Of a DNA stretch of 64,000 nucleotides, positions 11,641-24,005 are shown piece after piece; the first letter of the stretch is position 1, and each line of letters opens with the position of its first letter. The DNA lies in contig OZ026530.1 in the NCBI GenBank assembly GCA_964019695.1, positions 29,494,690-29,558,689 on the forward strand, read 5' to 3'. Below the pieces are notes generated by a model. The model had not been told where the DNA came from. It did no database searches and saw only the letters and a list, made by a program, of their open reading frames with translations. Position numbers and translations under genes: made by a program. The stretch is from Loripinus fragilis (taxonomy: Eukaryota; Mollusca; Bivalvia; Lucinida; Lucinidae).

Positions 11641-12090
11641 GGCTGTATAACGGAAACTCTACATTTCTCCTATGTATATGTAGACAGAGACGGCTATGAT
11701 AAGTGTATGCGCGCAGGCTCGCTAAAGACTTCCTTGCCCGCTAGATTGTACATCTACATGTATTATATACATAATAATTTTCTAATTTAACCCTGGAATG
11801 CATGCTGAAACTCTAATCTTTGTGTAGGCGAGCAAAGACGGCTATGACGAATCTGTGCATGAGGGCAGGTGTGTCTACTACCCCCATGCTTGATAGATTT
11901 TTCATTTGCATAGGTGATCGGCTCTTGCTACAAACTTATTCATAATAATTTTCTAATTCAACTCTCTGCATAGTGGAAACCGCAATCTTTGTATATGCTT
12001 GCATAGACGGCTCTGGCGAGTCTGTGCATGTGTACAGGCTTGCCTAAGACTTCATTGCTCGATAATGCAATACAAATTATTCAGTTCATA
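11640..12090. repeat. Degenerate tandem repeat of about 170 bp
   Basis: Blocks like ACGGCTATGA, GTCTGTGCATG and GACTTCCTTGCCCGC recur around 11690, 11835 and 12008. They are related to the better-preserved repeat just downstream. Confidence 0.5.
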
Positions 12091-12354
12091 ATCATACAAA
12101 TATGCAGAAGATAGGATGCAGCATCGGCGTACTGTACTACGGTGATCTCTCCAGCTTGAAGTCATAGTTTCAGAGTGTTGAGTCTGTATACTTCCTCCTC
12201 TTAACGGGGCGCGTTCCTTTAGCTGCATATTGGATTAGGGTTATACTATTCGATGCCTCAACTAGACAGCTGTGTCCCTGCATGCAATCATGAGTTGGAA
12301 ACACTTGCATGGCTAAGTTACTTTTTAGGAGTCTACAGGAACCTTTTAGAACAT

Positions 12355-12660
12355 GCAAATTTTCTTATTTTTTCTCATTGATGCCAGCAGCGAAAGCACA
12401 GGCGAGTCTGTGCATTGGCAAAAACTCGACTGAGCCTTCATTGCTTTAAAATGCGCAAATACCAATTTTCCAGATTTTTTCTCATTGATGCTAGCAGCGA
12501 AAGCTCAGGCGAGTCTGTACATTGTAGCCTTCATTGTTTTAAAATGCGACAAATATCAAATTTCCCGATTTTTTCTCTCTCGTTTAACGCACGCAGCGAA
12601 AACTCAGGCGGGGCTATGCATTGGCGTAAGCTCGACTGAGCCTTCTTTTCTTGAAAATGC
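12355..12660. repeat. Three tandem copies of an about 110-bp unit
   Basis: Units share TTTTCTCATTGATGC, AGCAGCGAAAGC.CAGGCG, GAGCCTTCATTG and TAAAATGCG blocks. Overlapping open frames here repeat CSLHCF-like residues and are by-products of the repeat. Confidence 0.75.
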
Positions 12661-12989
12661 AATAACCGTGCATTGTGAGATATTTCAGATAAAACATTGG
12701 AATATATCAATAAAAGGTAATAAGAACTTATTTTCTGAAAAAGGTTGTTACTGGAAACACACAATCAGAACACCTATTCAGGGCCTGCACTGCTTGCCCC
12801 GATACAAAGATAAAGATTTTAAACCACAGCAATTAAGCTAATCCCAAGATTAATGGATTTACTGTGAAGAAGTAAAATAATTCTGAAACAGACTATACTA
12901 TACAGGTAAGTTGGCCTAAATTTTACATAGTGGGAATAACAGGAATAAGAATTTCTAAAAGTGGGAGAAACAGGAATAAACCGTAATTT

Positions 12990-13140
12990 GAAAATTAATT
13001 TTCTTATTTCTCAAACAAAACATATGATGTGGGTACTCAAAAGAACCGGCTCATCTAGACAGTTCAACCATCTCATTGAGATGGTTCTTTTGAGCACCCA
13101 AAACAGATGTTCAAACGGATGGTTAAGAAAATTATCACAT
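12990..13140. mobile_element. Palindromic MITE, family M1
   Basis: Reads TTTTCTTATTTCTCAAACAA, GGGTACTCAAAAGAACCG, a short centre, then GGTTCTTTTGAGCACCCAAA and the complementary end. Confidence 0.85.
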
Positions 13141-14569
13141 TTTTACACTCAACAAGTTGGCTTAACTGAACCTATGAAAGTTAAGAAATTGTTTATCTAT
13201 ACATTTAATTATATTGATGAACATAAATTTTACAGGTAAAAGGGTCAGTTTTAATGACCTCAGAACCTTTAGAATGCCAATCACATGTGTTGCAAAAAAG
13301 TCACCTGTGCTATCATGCCATATATTCAGACCAAATATGGCTTGATATTACATGTCAGACCATCACAAGTAATATCACACCTTATATGATATGAAAAAAA
13401 TATTTGAATTAAATGAAATTTATGTATTGGTTTTGTTTTTTGTCTGCAAATTTTAGTGACACATTAAGGGTTTAAGTTTGCTTCTGAATTAATTTTTATT
13501 GCATCAATGATAAGTTGTGAGGTCATGGCTAACCAAAAGTTGAATGTAATTGCATTTACCCTTAAAGTGAAAACTTAACTTTGCAGCAAATGGCATGCAG
13601 TTTCTAATTTCCCAAATCCTGAGGCGAGTTTTATAAGGCTAGGGAGAGTAGCCGCTACCAAGCAAAAAACAGCCTACCCGTTTCATACAGGTAGGATAAA
13701 TAGCCGCTATAGGTTAGCGAAGGTAGATCCTTGAAATGGCGCTATCTTCTCTATTTAGGCATAGCCAACCATGCTTCCGCAATGCTCTTGGGGTTCTGGC
13801 CAGCTTCAGGCCTGGTTCAAATGCTTTCCTGAAGTTGGTGTTGCTTTTTTAGATTCCAGGCCGACTCTGTTGAGGTTCTTGTCAAACATGTTTTGTTCCG
13901 CATTCTCTAGTAATTTGAAAAAGGAGCTGTCTGCCCATAAGTTGGAGGTAGCGGCCAAATTGTAGCCTTCTGTCTGCAGTTAACCAAGTATGGGCAAATA
14001 CCCTAAGCCCATCTTAATCTCCATTCTTAGCCTGGACCTCGTAATCCAGTATGATAAGTCTATGACACTACAACCATTCTATTCATACCTTTGAAAGATG
14101 ACATATTCAATTGAACATAAACCAGTTAAAGTGTTGATTTTATTTAGAAAGGGATCAAAATAGCAAAGAAAACATACCTCCATCACCAAGGTCGTGGCAA
14201 GGTTGCAACGGCATCGCTATCAGCGATCAGATCGTAACAGAAGTGTAGTAACAGGAAGTGTACTGAATCATGCAAGTACCAAAATTTGACACCAGGTCCA
14301 CGCTTCTGTGGCGATTCCGAATAAATTAACGAAACTCCATGATCCCCATGAGCGTAGCAGAATCGCCGACCAGTGGAATATGGGAATTACCCTCAAGTTG
14401 AATTCAATCTTTGCATGATCACATAGCTTTGCCAAATGAATCATAATTATTCACAGGTTTATTCAAGTATTCACAGTTTGAGCATTGCAAATTTACATTA
14501 ATATTATAGCCATCTACATAATAATACAGACAAGTCACTAGAATACAGTTTACATATACGAGAGGATCT

Positions 14570-14702
14570 TGCATGAGTGCTCATGTATTATTGAATTTAT
14601 AAAATGAGTTGAGAAAAAGTGATAAAATGTGAGACTTGCCAAGCATTTTATCGCTTTTTAGCAATGAGTTTAATGAATTCAATAATACAGGAGCATGCAT
14701 GT
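14570..14702. repeat. Long inverted repeat
   Basis: The left arm (CATGTATTATTGAATTTATA, then AAGTGATAAAATG) is complementary to the right arm (CATTTTATCGCTTTTT, then TCAATAATACAGGAGCATG). Likely a fold-back element of about 130 bp. Confidence 0.75.
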
Positions 14703-15662
14703 TTAAAAAGATTCTATTTATCCAATGACATTAAAATTACTTAAAAATTGCATTTTTTTTTGCATGGCGTTATGCCGCTACCTGACGCGATGTCATGTGA
14801 TAAACCCGTTAATATACGCTTGATTTTTATTTCTTTTTCTTCTTTTTTATGTGTAAGTGATGCATTTTTGCATGCGGTTTATTAATATTTCAAGCCCGTC
14901 GAGCAGACTTCTCCAAAAAGAGAGGGGAGAGAGTAGGAAATGAATGACGTCATTACTCCCATCTGCTTTAAGTACAACAGGCTCAGCACTCCTATAAGAC
15001 AGCTCAGCATAAATTTGCACTATCAGACCACCACTGCAACTTAGTGATCTAGTATCACTTTAATACATTGAACAAATATTGGCTCTTTGTATGATGGGCA
15101 ATATAAATTTAAAAAAAAATTGCAAAAAAAATTCTTTCAGGAATACCATTCTAATCCGCAAAATTTCTAAAAACCAAGTGCTGATATTAAGGTTTGACAA
15201 CTCTTGCTCTGTGAGGGCCTTATCTACAACTGCAGATGCCCAATTTTGTGATATCTTCATTTCTGCAGTAAATAAGACTGCATGTCATATGTGAAAATCA
15301 CAAAATTGGTTTCTAACAACTGTTTTTTATCACTGTCCACTACAAAGTATCATGGGAGGTGCTTTTAGTGTTAAACAATTTTGACCTGAACCCAATGGAC
15401 CAAGCAAATCTAATCAATTTCGGACAAAGGCTAATTTTGACACCCTAATATCTTAGCATTAGACACTGTCATCTAAAATCACCATGGAAGAGGGTAATTA
15501 AGTCTGGTCTGATCTAATTATTTTACAGACGTCATAAAAAGTATCCTTATTCCATTGTTTACAATGCTCTCTGAGGAGCCTGGGCTATTACCCTCGCTAA
15601 TTAGGATCTTTTCCATCAACCAGTAGAATGACATGCTCACAAGGACAAATTTGCTAGACATG

Positions 15663-15712
15663 AAGGCACAGAACAGCCTGTGCTTTTGCACAGGCTGTTC
15701 TGTGCCTTTAAT
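15663..15712. repeat. Near-perfect hairpin
   Basis: AAGGCACAGAACAGCCTGTG is followed within a few bases by its exact complement. It is a short relative of the hairpin cores in M2 and M3 elements. Confidence 0.8.
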
Positions 15713-16121
15713 GTCTGAACAAAAATTCCATTTTTCTCAGAAAGTTTGACATCAGAAGAATCAATATGTTGACCTAGAAAGTGCCAATGATGACTGCAGC
15801 AGACAACAAAATCGGCGGCATCTTTTCTTTTATTTTTTAAGAAACTACCACTTGTTATTCATGAGAATCATCTGCTGGCAGACCAACAGATAATCAAAAG
15901 AAATTACAAAGCTGTATCCTGTTTCCTAAAAGAAATATAAACATTTCGAGCAGTCGTCTGCTGCTTATATTTGCCGTTTTAAGGTTAAAGATTAGGAACG
16001 CTAATATTCTGCGGAAGCTTTAAGGAAGGTGTCTAGCATATCGGAAACAGTTTTGTAACTTCGGGCAACATGTTCTCCTCTCCTTCCACTGAGACTAAGA
16101 TTCCACACAACCAGGGATTTT

Positions 16122-16352
16122 TTGCAATGTGCCAATCACAACAGTAGTCGTCTGCTTAAATGTTTAAGAAGCCTCTATGGCAAACAGTGTGGACCCAGAT
16201 CAGACTGCTCCTATAAGAGCAGTCTGTTCTGGGTCCACGCTGTTTGTTTCTATACTTAATTTGTCAGTATTGTTAGGCAATTATTTGAAGCAGACGACTT
16301 CAGCAGATGACATTTTCAGATGCATTTTTTTCCTTGGCGCTTTAAGGGTTAA
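16122..16352 (+). mobile_element. piggyBac-like MITE, family M2
   Basis: The right end GGCGCTTTAAGGGTTAA and the left end (AATGTGCCAA, TTAA lost in this copy) match the intact ends seen at 29424-29670. The core is a long hairpin: CAAACAGTGTGGACCCAGAT .. CAGTCTGTTCTGGGTCCACG. Repeated GTCGTCTGCT motifs flank it. A TTAA-CCC start is the rule for piggyBac termini. Confidence 0.8.
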
Positions 16353-16395
16353 TTATAAACAGAGTCTATTTGTGCCAGCACATAAGTTCTGTTTT

Positions 16396-16712
16396 TTTAG
16401 TTTGATTCTTTATGTCCCAGTCAGCAGCTATGGTCATGTCCGGATGGTCAGTTCACCTAACCACACTTTTTCCTGGGCAAGCTTGAACAAGCAGTTAACC
16501 AGTACTTCGTGCACATACTTTCGCTTGTAACTCACTCGGACGACAACCCTTCTTGAATGATTCAGCGGAAGGGAGGAGAATGACTGTAGAAATTATTTTA
16601 TGATCAATCTCCACAAAAGATGGGACCGGCCCGGGATCGACTTTGCGACCCCTGGATCTGCAGTCAGACCCGCATCTGTTGCCAGACAGGTTACTGACTG
16701 CGCTACGTTTTA
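16396..16712 (-). mobile_element. tRNA-derived SINE, family S2
   Basis: On the minus strand it has a tRNA-like head with box B-like sequence (GTCGATCCCGG) and TGCAGATCCAGGGGTCGC. A body follows with AATCATTCAAGAAGGGTTGT and GTATGTGCACGAAGTACTGG, and the 3' end reads GGGACATAAAGAATC. A better copy is at 26862-27184. This copy ends beside an M2 MITE. Confidence 0.85.
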
Positions 16713-17461
16713 ATTAAACAGAACCTATTTGAGCCAGCTCACTGTAAGTTTTGGTATTTAATCGCATATTGCGAGCATTAAATACTCAAATGACCCTGAG
16801 CATCTGTGCAGGCTCACCAGAGCCTTCATTAATTGCTCGCATACATTAAATATGGATATAATAGATGAAGACTCAGGCCAAAATTTAGACCTCTTAATTG
16901 CCTCACTGGATACAGTAGTATATGTCACCAAAATCTCATGTACAACAGCCCATCTATATTTTGAGACATGAAGTGGCACCTCTCCCTAATTATTTTATGA
17001 TCTATGCTAGGCAAAATCAGACTTGTCATTATGACAGGATAATAAGCTCCCAGCATGTTGTCAACGGGTTTTATTCCTTTTCTATAAAGTTCCCTGCTAA
17101 CTTCTGAATATTTCATGAGCTTCATCATTTGCTGAAATTATATGAAAAAGACAAAGGCAGATCAGCCTGCACATTTGTACAGTCTGACCAAGCCATTATC
17201 AGGGTCATTCTTGTTCGCTGCCAACATTTGCTACCTTTCAAACTCTCAATTTTCTCATTAGCCCCCATTGCTGTAGAGTCATGCTTGAGCATTTTCTGAT
17301 AAAAAAAAAAACCCAAAGACCGGTTTTCTCGGGAGATGACTCCATATAATGGCATCAACATCAGAAAGTTGTCAGCTAATATTATATTCAGCTTCACCTA
17401 ATCATGTTAGAATAAAGACATTTAGGAAATCAATATACATTATTCTTAAAGGTCTTGATCA

Positions 17462-17620
17462 TGTGCAACTTTTTTGAGCGAAAAATGTAATTATTTTCTT
17501 ACTCGTCAATTTAAATGTATGTTTTTGGTGCTCAAAAGAACCGTCTCATTGAGACTGTACTTCTGAGTACCCACAACATACGTTTTGGTCCAGAAATAAG
17601 AAAAATAATTTTTCAATTAC
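17462..17620. mobile_element. Palindromic MITE, family M1
   Basis: TTTTGGTGCTCAAAAGAACC, then GTCTCATTGAGAC and a complementary right arm with ACCCACAACATACGTTTTGG and AAGAAAAATAATT. Confidence 0.85.
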
Positions 17621-17794
17621 AGTCTTATCTGGAGGTCAGATTCTTAAAGGTCTTTTAATTCGCCCATCTCACAAAATTCACATTAATTCCATCTTCAGGA
17701 AAATCTTTTTTGCCATATTGAAATTAATGACCCTCATAATCCAATATAATGACAGCCTATGTATCACTAGATAAGGGTGTTAATGAGATTGCAT

Positions 17795-17890
17795 CTTTTT
17801 CTCAGCAAAAATATATGTTGTGGGTGCTCATTTGAAGCGTCTCATAGAGACGCTTCCAAAGGGTACCACAGCAAATGTTTTCATAAAAAA
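17795..17890. mobile_element. Palindromic MITE, family M1, short copy
   Basis: Contains TTGTGGGTGCTCATTTGAAG and CGTCTCATAGAGACGCTTCC, so the central hairpin is kept while the outer arms are decayed. Confidence 0.7.
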
Positions 17891-18160
17891 TTACCGGAAC
17901 CTAGATTGTCGTTTTTCGGCGGACGTAAATGTCTTATCTCTAGGGTGAATGGTGGTGACAGTTTCCATACAAAATCAATGGTTCCCCGTTGTATCAGAGC
18001 CAGACTAAGAAGACTAATTGTCCCAGATTTGGAAGATGTCGCCTAGCATATAATTGAAAGGCATATCCTATAGATCAAGGGTCACAAGTTCGATCCTATG
18101 CAGCTGACCTTGATAATGATCACTTTAAATACATCACATACTACCACAGTCAATCTGTGT

Positions 18161-18325
18161 AGCCGCCATGGTGTAGTGGATTTACAGCTCGCCTTATAAA
18201 CCAGGAGTTGCAGGTTCGATTCCCGGCTTCACTAGTCTGCCGGATGAGACTTTTAAGCCGCGGCCCCATCTCCATATGACATTAGCTGTTGGTGGGATGT
18301 TAAACACAAACACAACAGCAACCAC
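18161..18325 (+). mobile_element. tRNA-derived SINE, family S3
   Basis: The head reads GCCGCCATGGTGTAGTGGAT with box B GCAGGTTCGATTCCCGGC. The body contains GCCGCGGCCCCATCTCC. The tail is GTTGGTGGGATGTTAAACAC plus an A/C-rich run. The end resembles those of S1 and S2, which suggests the same helper LINE. Confidence 0.75.
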
Positions 18326-18508
18326 AGTCAATCTCAATTCTAGCTAACACTCTACCACTGGGCCACTGCACTTTTCATCCTGACTAAGCAGTTAACCAGT
18401 ACTTCGTGCACATTCTTTCGCTTGTAACTGACAACAACCCTTCTTGTATCAGCGAAATCAAGGAGAATGGCCGTAGAAATTATTTCATGATCAATCTCCA
18501 TGAAGGTT

Positions 18509-19212
18509 CAGGGTTCATACAGGCAAGTATGTGTAAAATTCAAGACTTCTAAAAGCCTCTACAACTATAAAAGCGTGGTAGCTCAGTGGTTAGGCACTTG
18601 CCTCTGGTGCTAGAGGTCCCAGGTTCCATCTCCTCTCCCGGCGAGGAAAATTTCGGTGTCTGAACACGCTTTCTCTTGTGTCATTTTGCAGGGATGGCAC
18701 TAGATAAGTTCATCGTCCTTCCGATCGGGACGTTAACTGGATGTCCTCTTTGCAGGGAAGTAAGTCACCCCCTGTGCACGTAATTTAGATATGGTTACTT
18801 GTAGGCTTTCATCCTGCAACCCGGAGTGTACAAAGTACACCTACCGATAATACTCGAAGAGGGTCTGGCAGTATATAGAGAAAGAAAGAGAAAAGAAAGA
18901 AAAGTTTTCAAATACTTAAAGTTCATGAAAAATACGGATCTAAGTGTTAAAATTCTACTTCAGAAATGCTAGGCTGAGATATAATGGAGACATTAGGACT
19001 GGAAAATTGCTGCACCAAATAAAGGCACAACAATTTTATACTGATTTAGGTCGCTATCAACAGGGCTATGTCATATAGAAAATAGTAGAATTCAAGGACT
19101 TACCAAGGCTTTTGAGTGATTTTCTAGTACTTTTCTAGGCAGACTTTATTTTCAAGGACTTTTCAAGAAACCCTTCTAAATCCAAGTACTTTTCAAGCCT
19201 GTGCAAACCCTG
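18509..19212. mobile_element. hAT-like MITE (H1), itself interrupted
   Basis: The ends read CAGGGTTCATACAGGCAAG and CTTTTCAAGCCTGTGCAAAC, then CCTG, giving the CAGGG..CCCTG terminal pattern of hAT elements. Flanking GAAGGTT/GAAGTAT looks like an imperfect target duplication. Internal AATTCAAGGACTT and CTGCACCAAATAAAGGCAC blocks recur in the copy at 60141-60482. A SINE (18571-18905) is inserted inside. Confidence 0.7.
18571..18905 (+). mobile_element. tRNA-derived SINE, family S4
   Basis: The head AAGCGTGGTAGCTCAGTGGT carries a box A; a box B-like CCCAGGTTCCATCTCC follows. The body has CCTTCCGATCGGGACGTTAA and the 3' end is a GAAAGAAAGAGAAAAG tail. The body resembles the conserved-domain SINEs (V-SINE/RUDI type) reported in molluscs, but I cannot confirm the family. 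Confidence 0.75.
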
Positions 19213-20136
19213 AAGTATGGGACAAGGCTGGGATCAAACTCGCGACCCCTGGATCTGCAGTCAGACATGTTAACGACTGCACTATGCGGCCTGGTGATAA
19301 GTACCGTTATTCCACTAACTGGCCCATATGTTAAAGTGAGCAGTACTCCCCAGGGCTGTCTGTTGGCCAAGAGGATTATTTTTATTCCTTTGCTTGCATA
19401 GACAGAATATAATCATAATAAAAGTATACAGAGAAATCTATCATACTAGATTTATAGAAGTCTGCTTAGAAACTCGCACAATTTTATAAGGTTATTGTAC
19501 GGAAATAAGTTTGGCCCAAGACCTCTCTTTTATTTTTTCTTTCCTTCTGTATCATTTTTTAATAAGGGGCATTAATCTGTATGACCCAGCTGGCAGTCAC
19601 ATCCGTGTTTAAAGCACAAAGCAAAATGTGGTTGACAAAGTCAAGTGTAGCTGAGAAGTGTAGTTTCATGTCCACAAGAAACTGAATTATCCAGCTAATG
19701 CACAGAAGGTTATTCTGTTAAAGAAGGCATAGTTTTGTTAACAGCTTTATCTTCATGACCTTAAATCATGTCTGCTTACCCAATTGCATTAAGATCGGCC
19801 AAAACTCAAAAGGTTCATGGAAATCATGGAAAATTTGAAAATATCCTGCCAGTAGGTTGACCGGTACAATACTGACACAACTTTAGCCTAAAGAAAGGTT
19901 TTGAGGTGTATTTATGATAATACAGGACCCTTAGAAGCTTATGGATATATGAAAACAATCTACTGTCATTTCAAAGATGCATAATAATAGGACTTTACTA
20001 TTTTTCAATGAAACAGGTAAATAACGGTAAATGCATTACTGCATTTAGATGCAGTTTAGGATATATACCTGTATAAAACACCCATTAACTGGATTAGTTC
20101 ATATATTTTGTTTCTATCTTTGAACCGACTGTACCA

Positions 20137-21490
20137 GCTTATAAAGGAGAAATTTGGCAGCCTATTAAAGAGAAGTCTGGTATCATATTAGGGGGTAATC
20201 TGGTACCCAATTAGGGGGCAAACAAGTAGCTTATTAGAGGGCTCTCTGGCAGTCTATTAGAGAGCAATCTGGTAGCCTATTGGAGTGCAATTTTTAAACT
20301 GGTAGTCTATTAGAAGGTAATCTGGTGCCTATTACAGAGCAATCTGGTAGCAGCCTATAACAGGGCAATATGGTTGCCTATTTGAGGACAATCTGGCCGT
20401 CTATTATAAAATCAGAGGGGAATCAGGCACATATAGCTTATAAGAGGGCAATCTGTCAGCCTATTACAGACCAAGCTGGTTGCCTTTTAGAAGGGCAATC
20501 GGAGGATAATCTGATAGCTTATTAGAGGACAACTGGTACTCTATAAGTGACAATCTGGTAGCCTATTAGAGGGCAATCTGGTACCCTATTAGACGGCAAT
20601 GATCTGGTAGCCTATTAGAGGATAACTGGAACTCTATAAGTTACAATCTGGTACCCTATTAGACAGCAATGATCTGGTAGCCTATTAGACAGCAATGACC
20701 TGGTACCCTATAATCTGGTAGCCTATTAGAGGGCAATCTGGTACCCTATAAGTGACAATCTGAAGGCAATCTGGTACCCTATAAGTGACAAGCTGGTTGC
20801 CTATTAGAGGGCAATTTGGTAGCATAATAGAGGGCAATGTGATTGCCAATTAGAGGGCAATCTGGTAGCATATTATATGGAAATCTGGTAGCATATTAGA
20901 CTGCAATTTGGTTGCCCATTAGGGATCAATCTGGTAGCTTATTAGAGGGCAATCTGGTACTGGTAGCCTGTTTGAGGGCATTCTGGTAGACTATTAGAGG
21001 ACAATTTGGTAGCTCATTTGTGGAAAAAATGGTTGCCTATATTAGGGGACAATCTTGTAGCCTATTAGAGGGCAATCTGGTACCCTATTAGATGGCAATA
21101 ATCTGGTGTCCTATTAGAGGGCAATCTGGTACCCTATAAGTGACAAGCTGGTTGCCTATTAGAGGGCAATTTGGTAGCATATTAGAGTGCAATGTGGTTG
21201 CCCATTTGAGGGCAAATCTGGTACCATATTAGACGGCAATCTGGTAGCATATTAGATGGCAATTTGGTTGCCCATTAGGGATCAATCTGGTAGCTTATTA
21301 GAGGGCAATCTGGTACTGGTAGCCTGTTTGAGGGCAATATGGTAGTCTATTAGAGGGCAATCTGGTAGCTTATTTGTGGACAAACTGGTTGCCTATTAGA
21401 GAGTAGTATGGTAGTCTATTAGAGGGTAGTCTGGTTGCCTATTAGAGGGTAGTATGGTAGTCTATTAGAGGGCAAGCTGGTACCTTTAAG
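20137..21490. repeat. 23-bp minisatellite, about 1.35 kb
   Basis: Several dozen diverged copies of a unit near CTATTAGAGGGCAATCTGGT plus AGC. A longer repeated block (with TAAGTGACAAGCTGGTTGCC and GGGATCAATCTGGTAGCTTA) occurs near 20785-20960 and again near 21140-21320, a second level of duplication. Confidence 0.9.
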
Positions 21491-21934
21491 TGACGATCTA
21501 ATAAGTATCTAATCTTAAATGTGGCAATCTGGCACCCAAACAGTTACAAAATGGATCCTGATCAGGTGGTTTCTCAAGTCTTCTTGGCTTCTTGAGTCTA
21601 TACCCCAGTTCAGCAAGAGAAGGGTTCAATGTTTCCATTCTGTTTGAAACTAAAACCAATCAGCTCAGTTGCAGCAGGAAGAACCAGAAATGTCAACAAC
21701 AATTGAAAAGCAATCAGTCAGAATTTTGATCAAACATGATCCCCTGTTCAACCTACAACAGATTGCTGTGTTTTAAGACAAAGGATAGCAGTTGTTATAT
21801 TGTGTTTACCATGCCACCAACAGCTCAAGAGGGCCACAACACAGTCCAAAGATTTGAGGAGCCGAGAATCGAACCAGTGTCTCCTGATATCATTTGTATA
21901 GCTAAAGATACAACACAATTTTTGAGAGTAATAT

Positions 21935-22065
21935 TGTAAATATTTTCTTGCTCATCAGTTTAAACAAATGTTTTGGGTGCTCAAAGGAACCATCTCATTG
22001 AGACGATTCTTTTGAATACCTACAACATGTTTTGGTTGAGAAATAAGAAAATTAATTTTTATGTT
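21935..22065. mobile_element. Palindromic MITE, family M1
   Basis: GGGTGCTCAAAGGAACCATC, TCATTGAGACGATTCTTTTG and a right arm with ACATGTTTTGGTTGAGAAAT. The outer ends are AATATTTTCTTG and AAGAAAATTAAT. Confidence 0.85.
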
Positions 22066-22341
22066 TAAAGAAATATGCCCTATATATTTTGCCATTCTAT
22101 GTGAATTTTGGAATCTTAGTTGTGACAGGTGGAATGGAATGTTCCCAAACCGAACAGTGCACGTTCATATCGTTTTAACATGAAAATGTAAAGGAAAGGG
22201 GAAAAGATTCGAGAAAGAATCTGGCAAATAATTTTTAACGTCCCGCACAAAACTCTCGCATCTATCCGTAATATTCATATGACCTTTTCTTTGACCCCAA
22301 AATCGGCGCAGCCGCAGTAACCTTGTTGATCAAAGATAAAC

Positions 22342-22590
22342 ATGTCGGGAAACAAAACACGTGCAGGGCGACCACGAGGAACGCAGATTTCGGCCAACTC
22401 TGCTAAAAACAGGGAGAAAGTGGTTATGAATTCGAAGTGTAATAAATGGAGGATTAGTATCGGCCGAGAAATAGAACGATTAAGAAATACCTTCAAAACA
22501 AATAACTCTGAAGTCCGACTTGAAAGTTTTGCTTGACGTGTATGACCGATATAAACAGCTGATCAATAGCGTTTTCCTGGTTATTTCTGG
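22342..22590 (+). pseudogene. Possible coding fragment with a frame change, unknown family
   Basis: An ATG at 22342 opens 64 codons of basic, helix-friendly residues (begins MSGNKTRAGRPRG, later KWRISIGREIERLRN). Near 22510 the reading shifts frame: the next frame gives LKVLLDVYDRYKQLINS, which continues the composition better than the stop that ends the first frame. It may be a decayed exon or retroelement N-terminus. I do not recognise the family and the call is weak. Confidence 0.25.
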
Positions 22591-22599
22591 ACCACTGCA

Positions 22600-23440
22600 A
22601 TTATTATAATCCACTTGCGAAAACTATTATATAAACCCAGCCACAATCAAACTCTTTGATAAATGCTGTAATTATGCAACCTGTAACAATGGTCAGTTAC
22701 TATTTCCAGCCGCGCGAATAAATAAATCATAAAAAAATTTCCAGCCGCGCGGATTAGCATACTAGAGGCTCGATTAGGGGACTTAATGGTCTTGTGCAGT
22801 GTGCGTGATATTTAATTCTAACTTATTTCAAGAAATTCTCGGTGTCTGTATTCCATAAATTACTAAAACACCAATTTTTTATTATTAATAAATGCTTTTT
22901 GGCTGAAGAAGATAAGCGTTCAACTGTTCATACGGGTTTCATAAATTTAATCTATATGAATCTCCCTTAGGCGCCTACTTCAAACGTGTATGACTGTATC
23001 TTATTTTCACTTCGCAAGTGTTCGGATGAAACAGAAAATTCTTGACAAAATGTTAATTTTGAGGATATATTCTTATCGTTCTACCTCTCTTTCAGAGAAA
23101 ACAACTATTCCTCAGTGTTGTCATTTGACAACATAAATATTAAGACTCCAATTCAGAGATAGTTTAACTGTACTTATCTTTGCTCTGATGCCATTCTAAA
23201 CATGGAACTGGTATCGGAAATGGCCGATTATTTATCAGGGGCTATGTTGTTTTAGATAAATAAAGCGTATTGCTACAAATAAAATTTCTTGAGTCTCAAA
23301 CCTTCTTGTACTACTCTTTTATAAGATATACTTTCAACATTTAAGTTTTGTTAAGCATTCTTTTTTGATGAAAGAGACAGGGCATATTTCTTTAAATTAA
23401 TAATTGCAATTTTACGCACAGTATTTTTTTATAAAATCTG
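22600..23440. other. Intronic stretch with little structure
   Basis: Apart from a short direct repeat of CCAGCCGCGCG (around 22708 and 22742) nothing stands out here on either strand. Confidence 0.5.
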
Positions 23441-23447
23441 GTCCCGA

Positions 23448-23672
23448 GGTTATAAGACTTTTTTCATGCTCAACTCAACTGAGCATGAAATTTCATCTTC
23501 CCATAAAGCTAAAATGCTGAAAAATAAAGACTTCTTGCTTTCAAACTCTCAGATGTTGTATTTATCATGCTAATAAATGTTAAAATGCCAACAATTGTTG
23601 GCATTTTAATATTTATGGGCATGATAAATTTTGTGCTGATTTGAGTTGAGCATGAAAAAAGTTTTATTAAAC
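23448..23672. repeat. Inverted repeat element
   Basis: The outer arms TTTTTTCATGCTCAACTCAA and complement lie at about 23458 and 23640. The inner palindrome AAAATGCCAACAATTGTTGG, then CATTTTA, lies at about 23580-23607. A fold-back element of about 225 bp. Confidence 0.75.
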
Positions 23673-23839
23673 CCCGGAGTCTGGACTGTATCCCACTCAT
23701 CTAGAGTTATGGATGGCTTTGGGAAATGACAATTAACCATTTCAAAGATAAAAGTGAAATTTCCTGCAGGTTCTACTCTAAAATCAATAACTCATTAATG
23801 ACCTCAAAAAACTCTTTTGAACCACGTCAGCAGAAAATA

Positions 23840-24005
23840 TCTTTTTTGCACGCAAACAACAAGGGCGCAGATCAGACTGCACAGCCAATCTGTGCAGTCT
23901 GATCAGGGCCATTGTTATTGACGGCTTGGGTATTATAATAATAGTTACATCAACATTTTTAAGGTTCTAGCTAGTCTCTGTAGCTGAGTGGGTGAGTTTG
24001 AGTGT
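23840..24005. mobile_element. Partial M3 MITE with hairpin
   Basis: Hairpin GGGCGCAGATCAGACTGCAC .. GTGCAGTCTGATCAGGGCC at about 23868-23915, followed by CTAGCTAGTCTCTGTAGCTG, which is the M3 internal block in reverse. The terminal repeats are lost. Confidence 0.65.

Larger units (their letters stand above)
18375..19292 (-). mobile_element. SINE S2 copy, interrupted by an insertion
   Basis: The left piece (18375-18508) and right piece (19213-19292) together rebuild the middle and head of family S2, as seen by comparison with 26862-27184. Between them lies a 704-bp element with hAT-like ends. The junction falls inside the SINE sequence that reads GAAAGTATGGGACC elsewhere. Confidence 0.8.

Noticed and set aside
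14172..14240. Possible minus-strand first exon (MPLQPCHDLGDG then GTATG)
   Set aside because: A single short frame with a plausible donor; no family match and no following exon.
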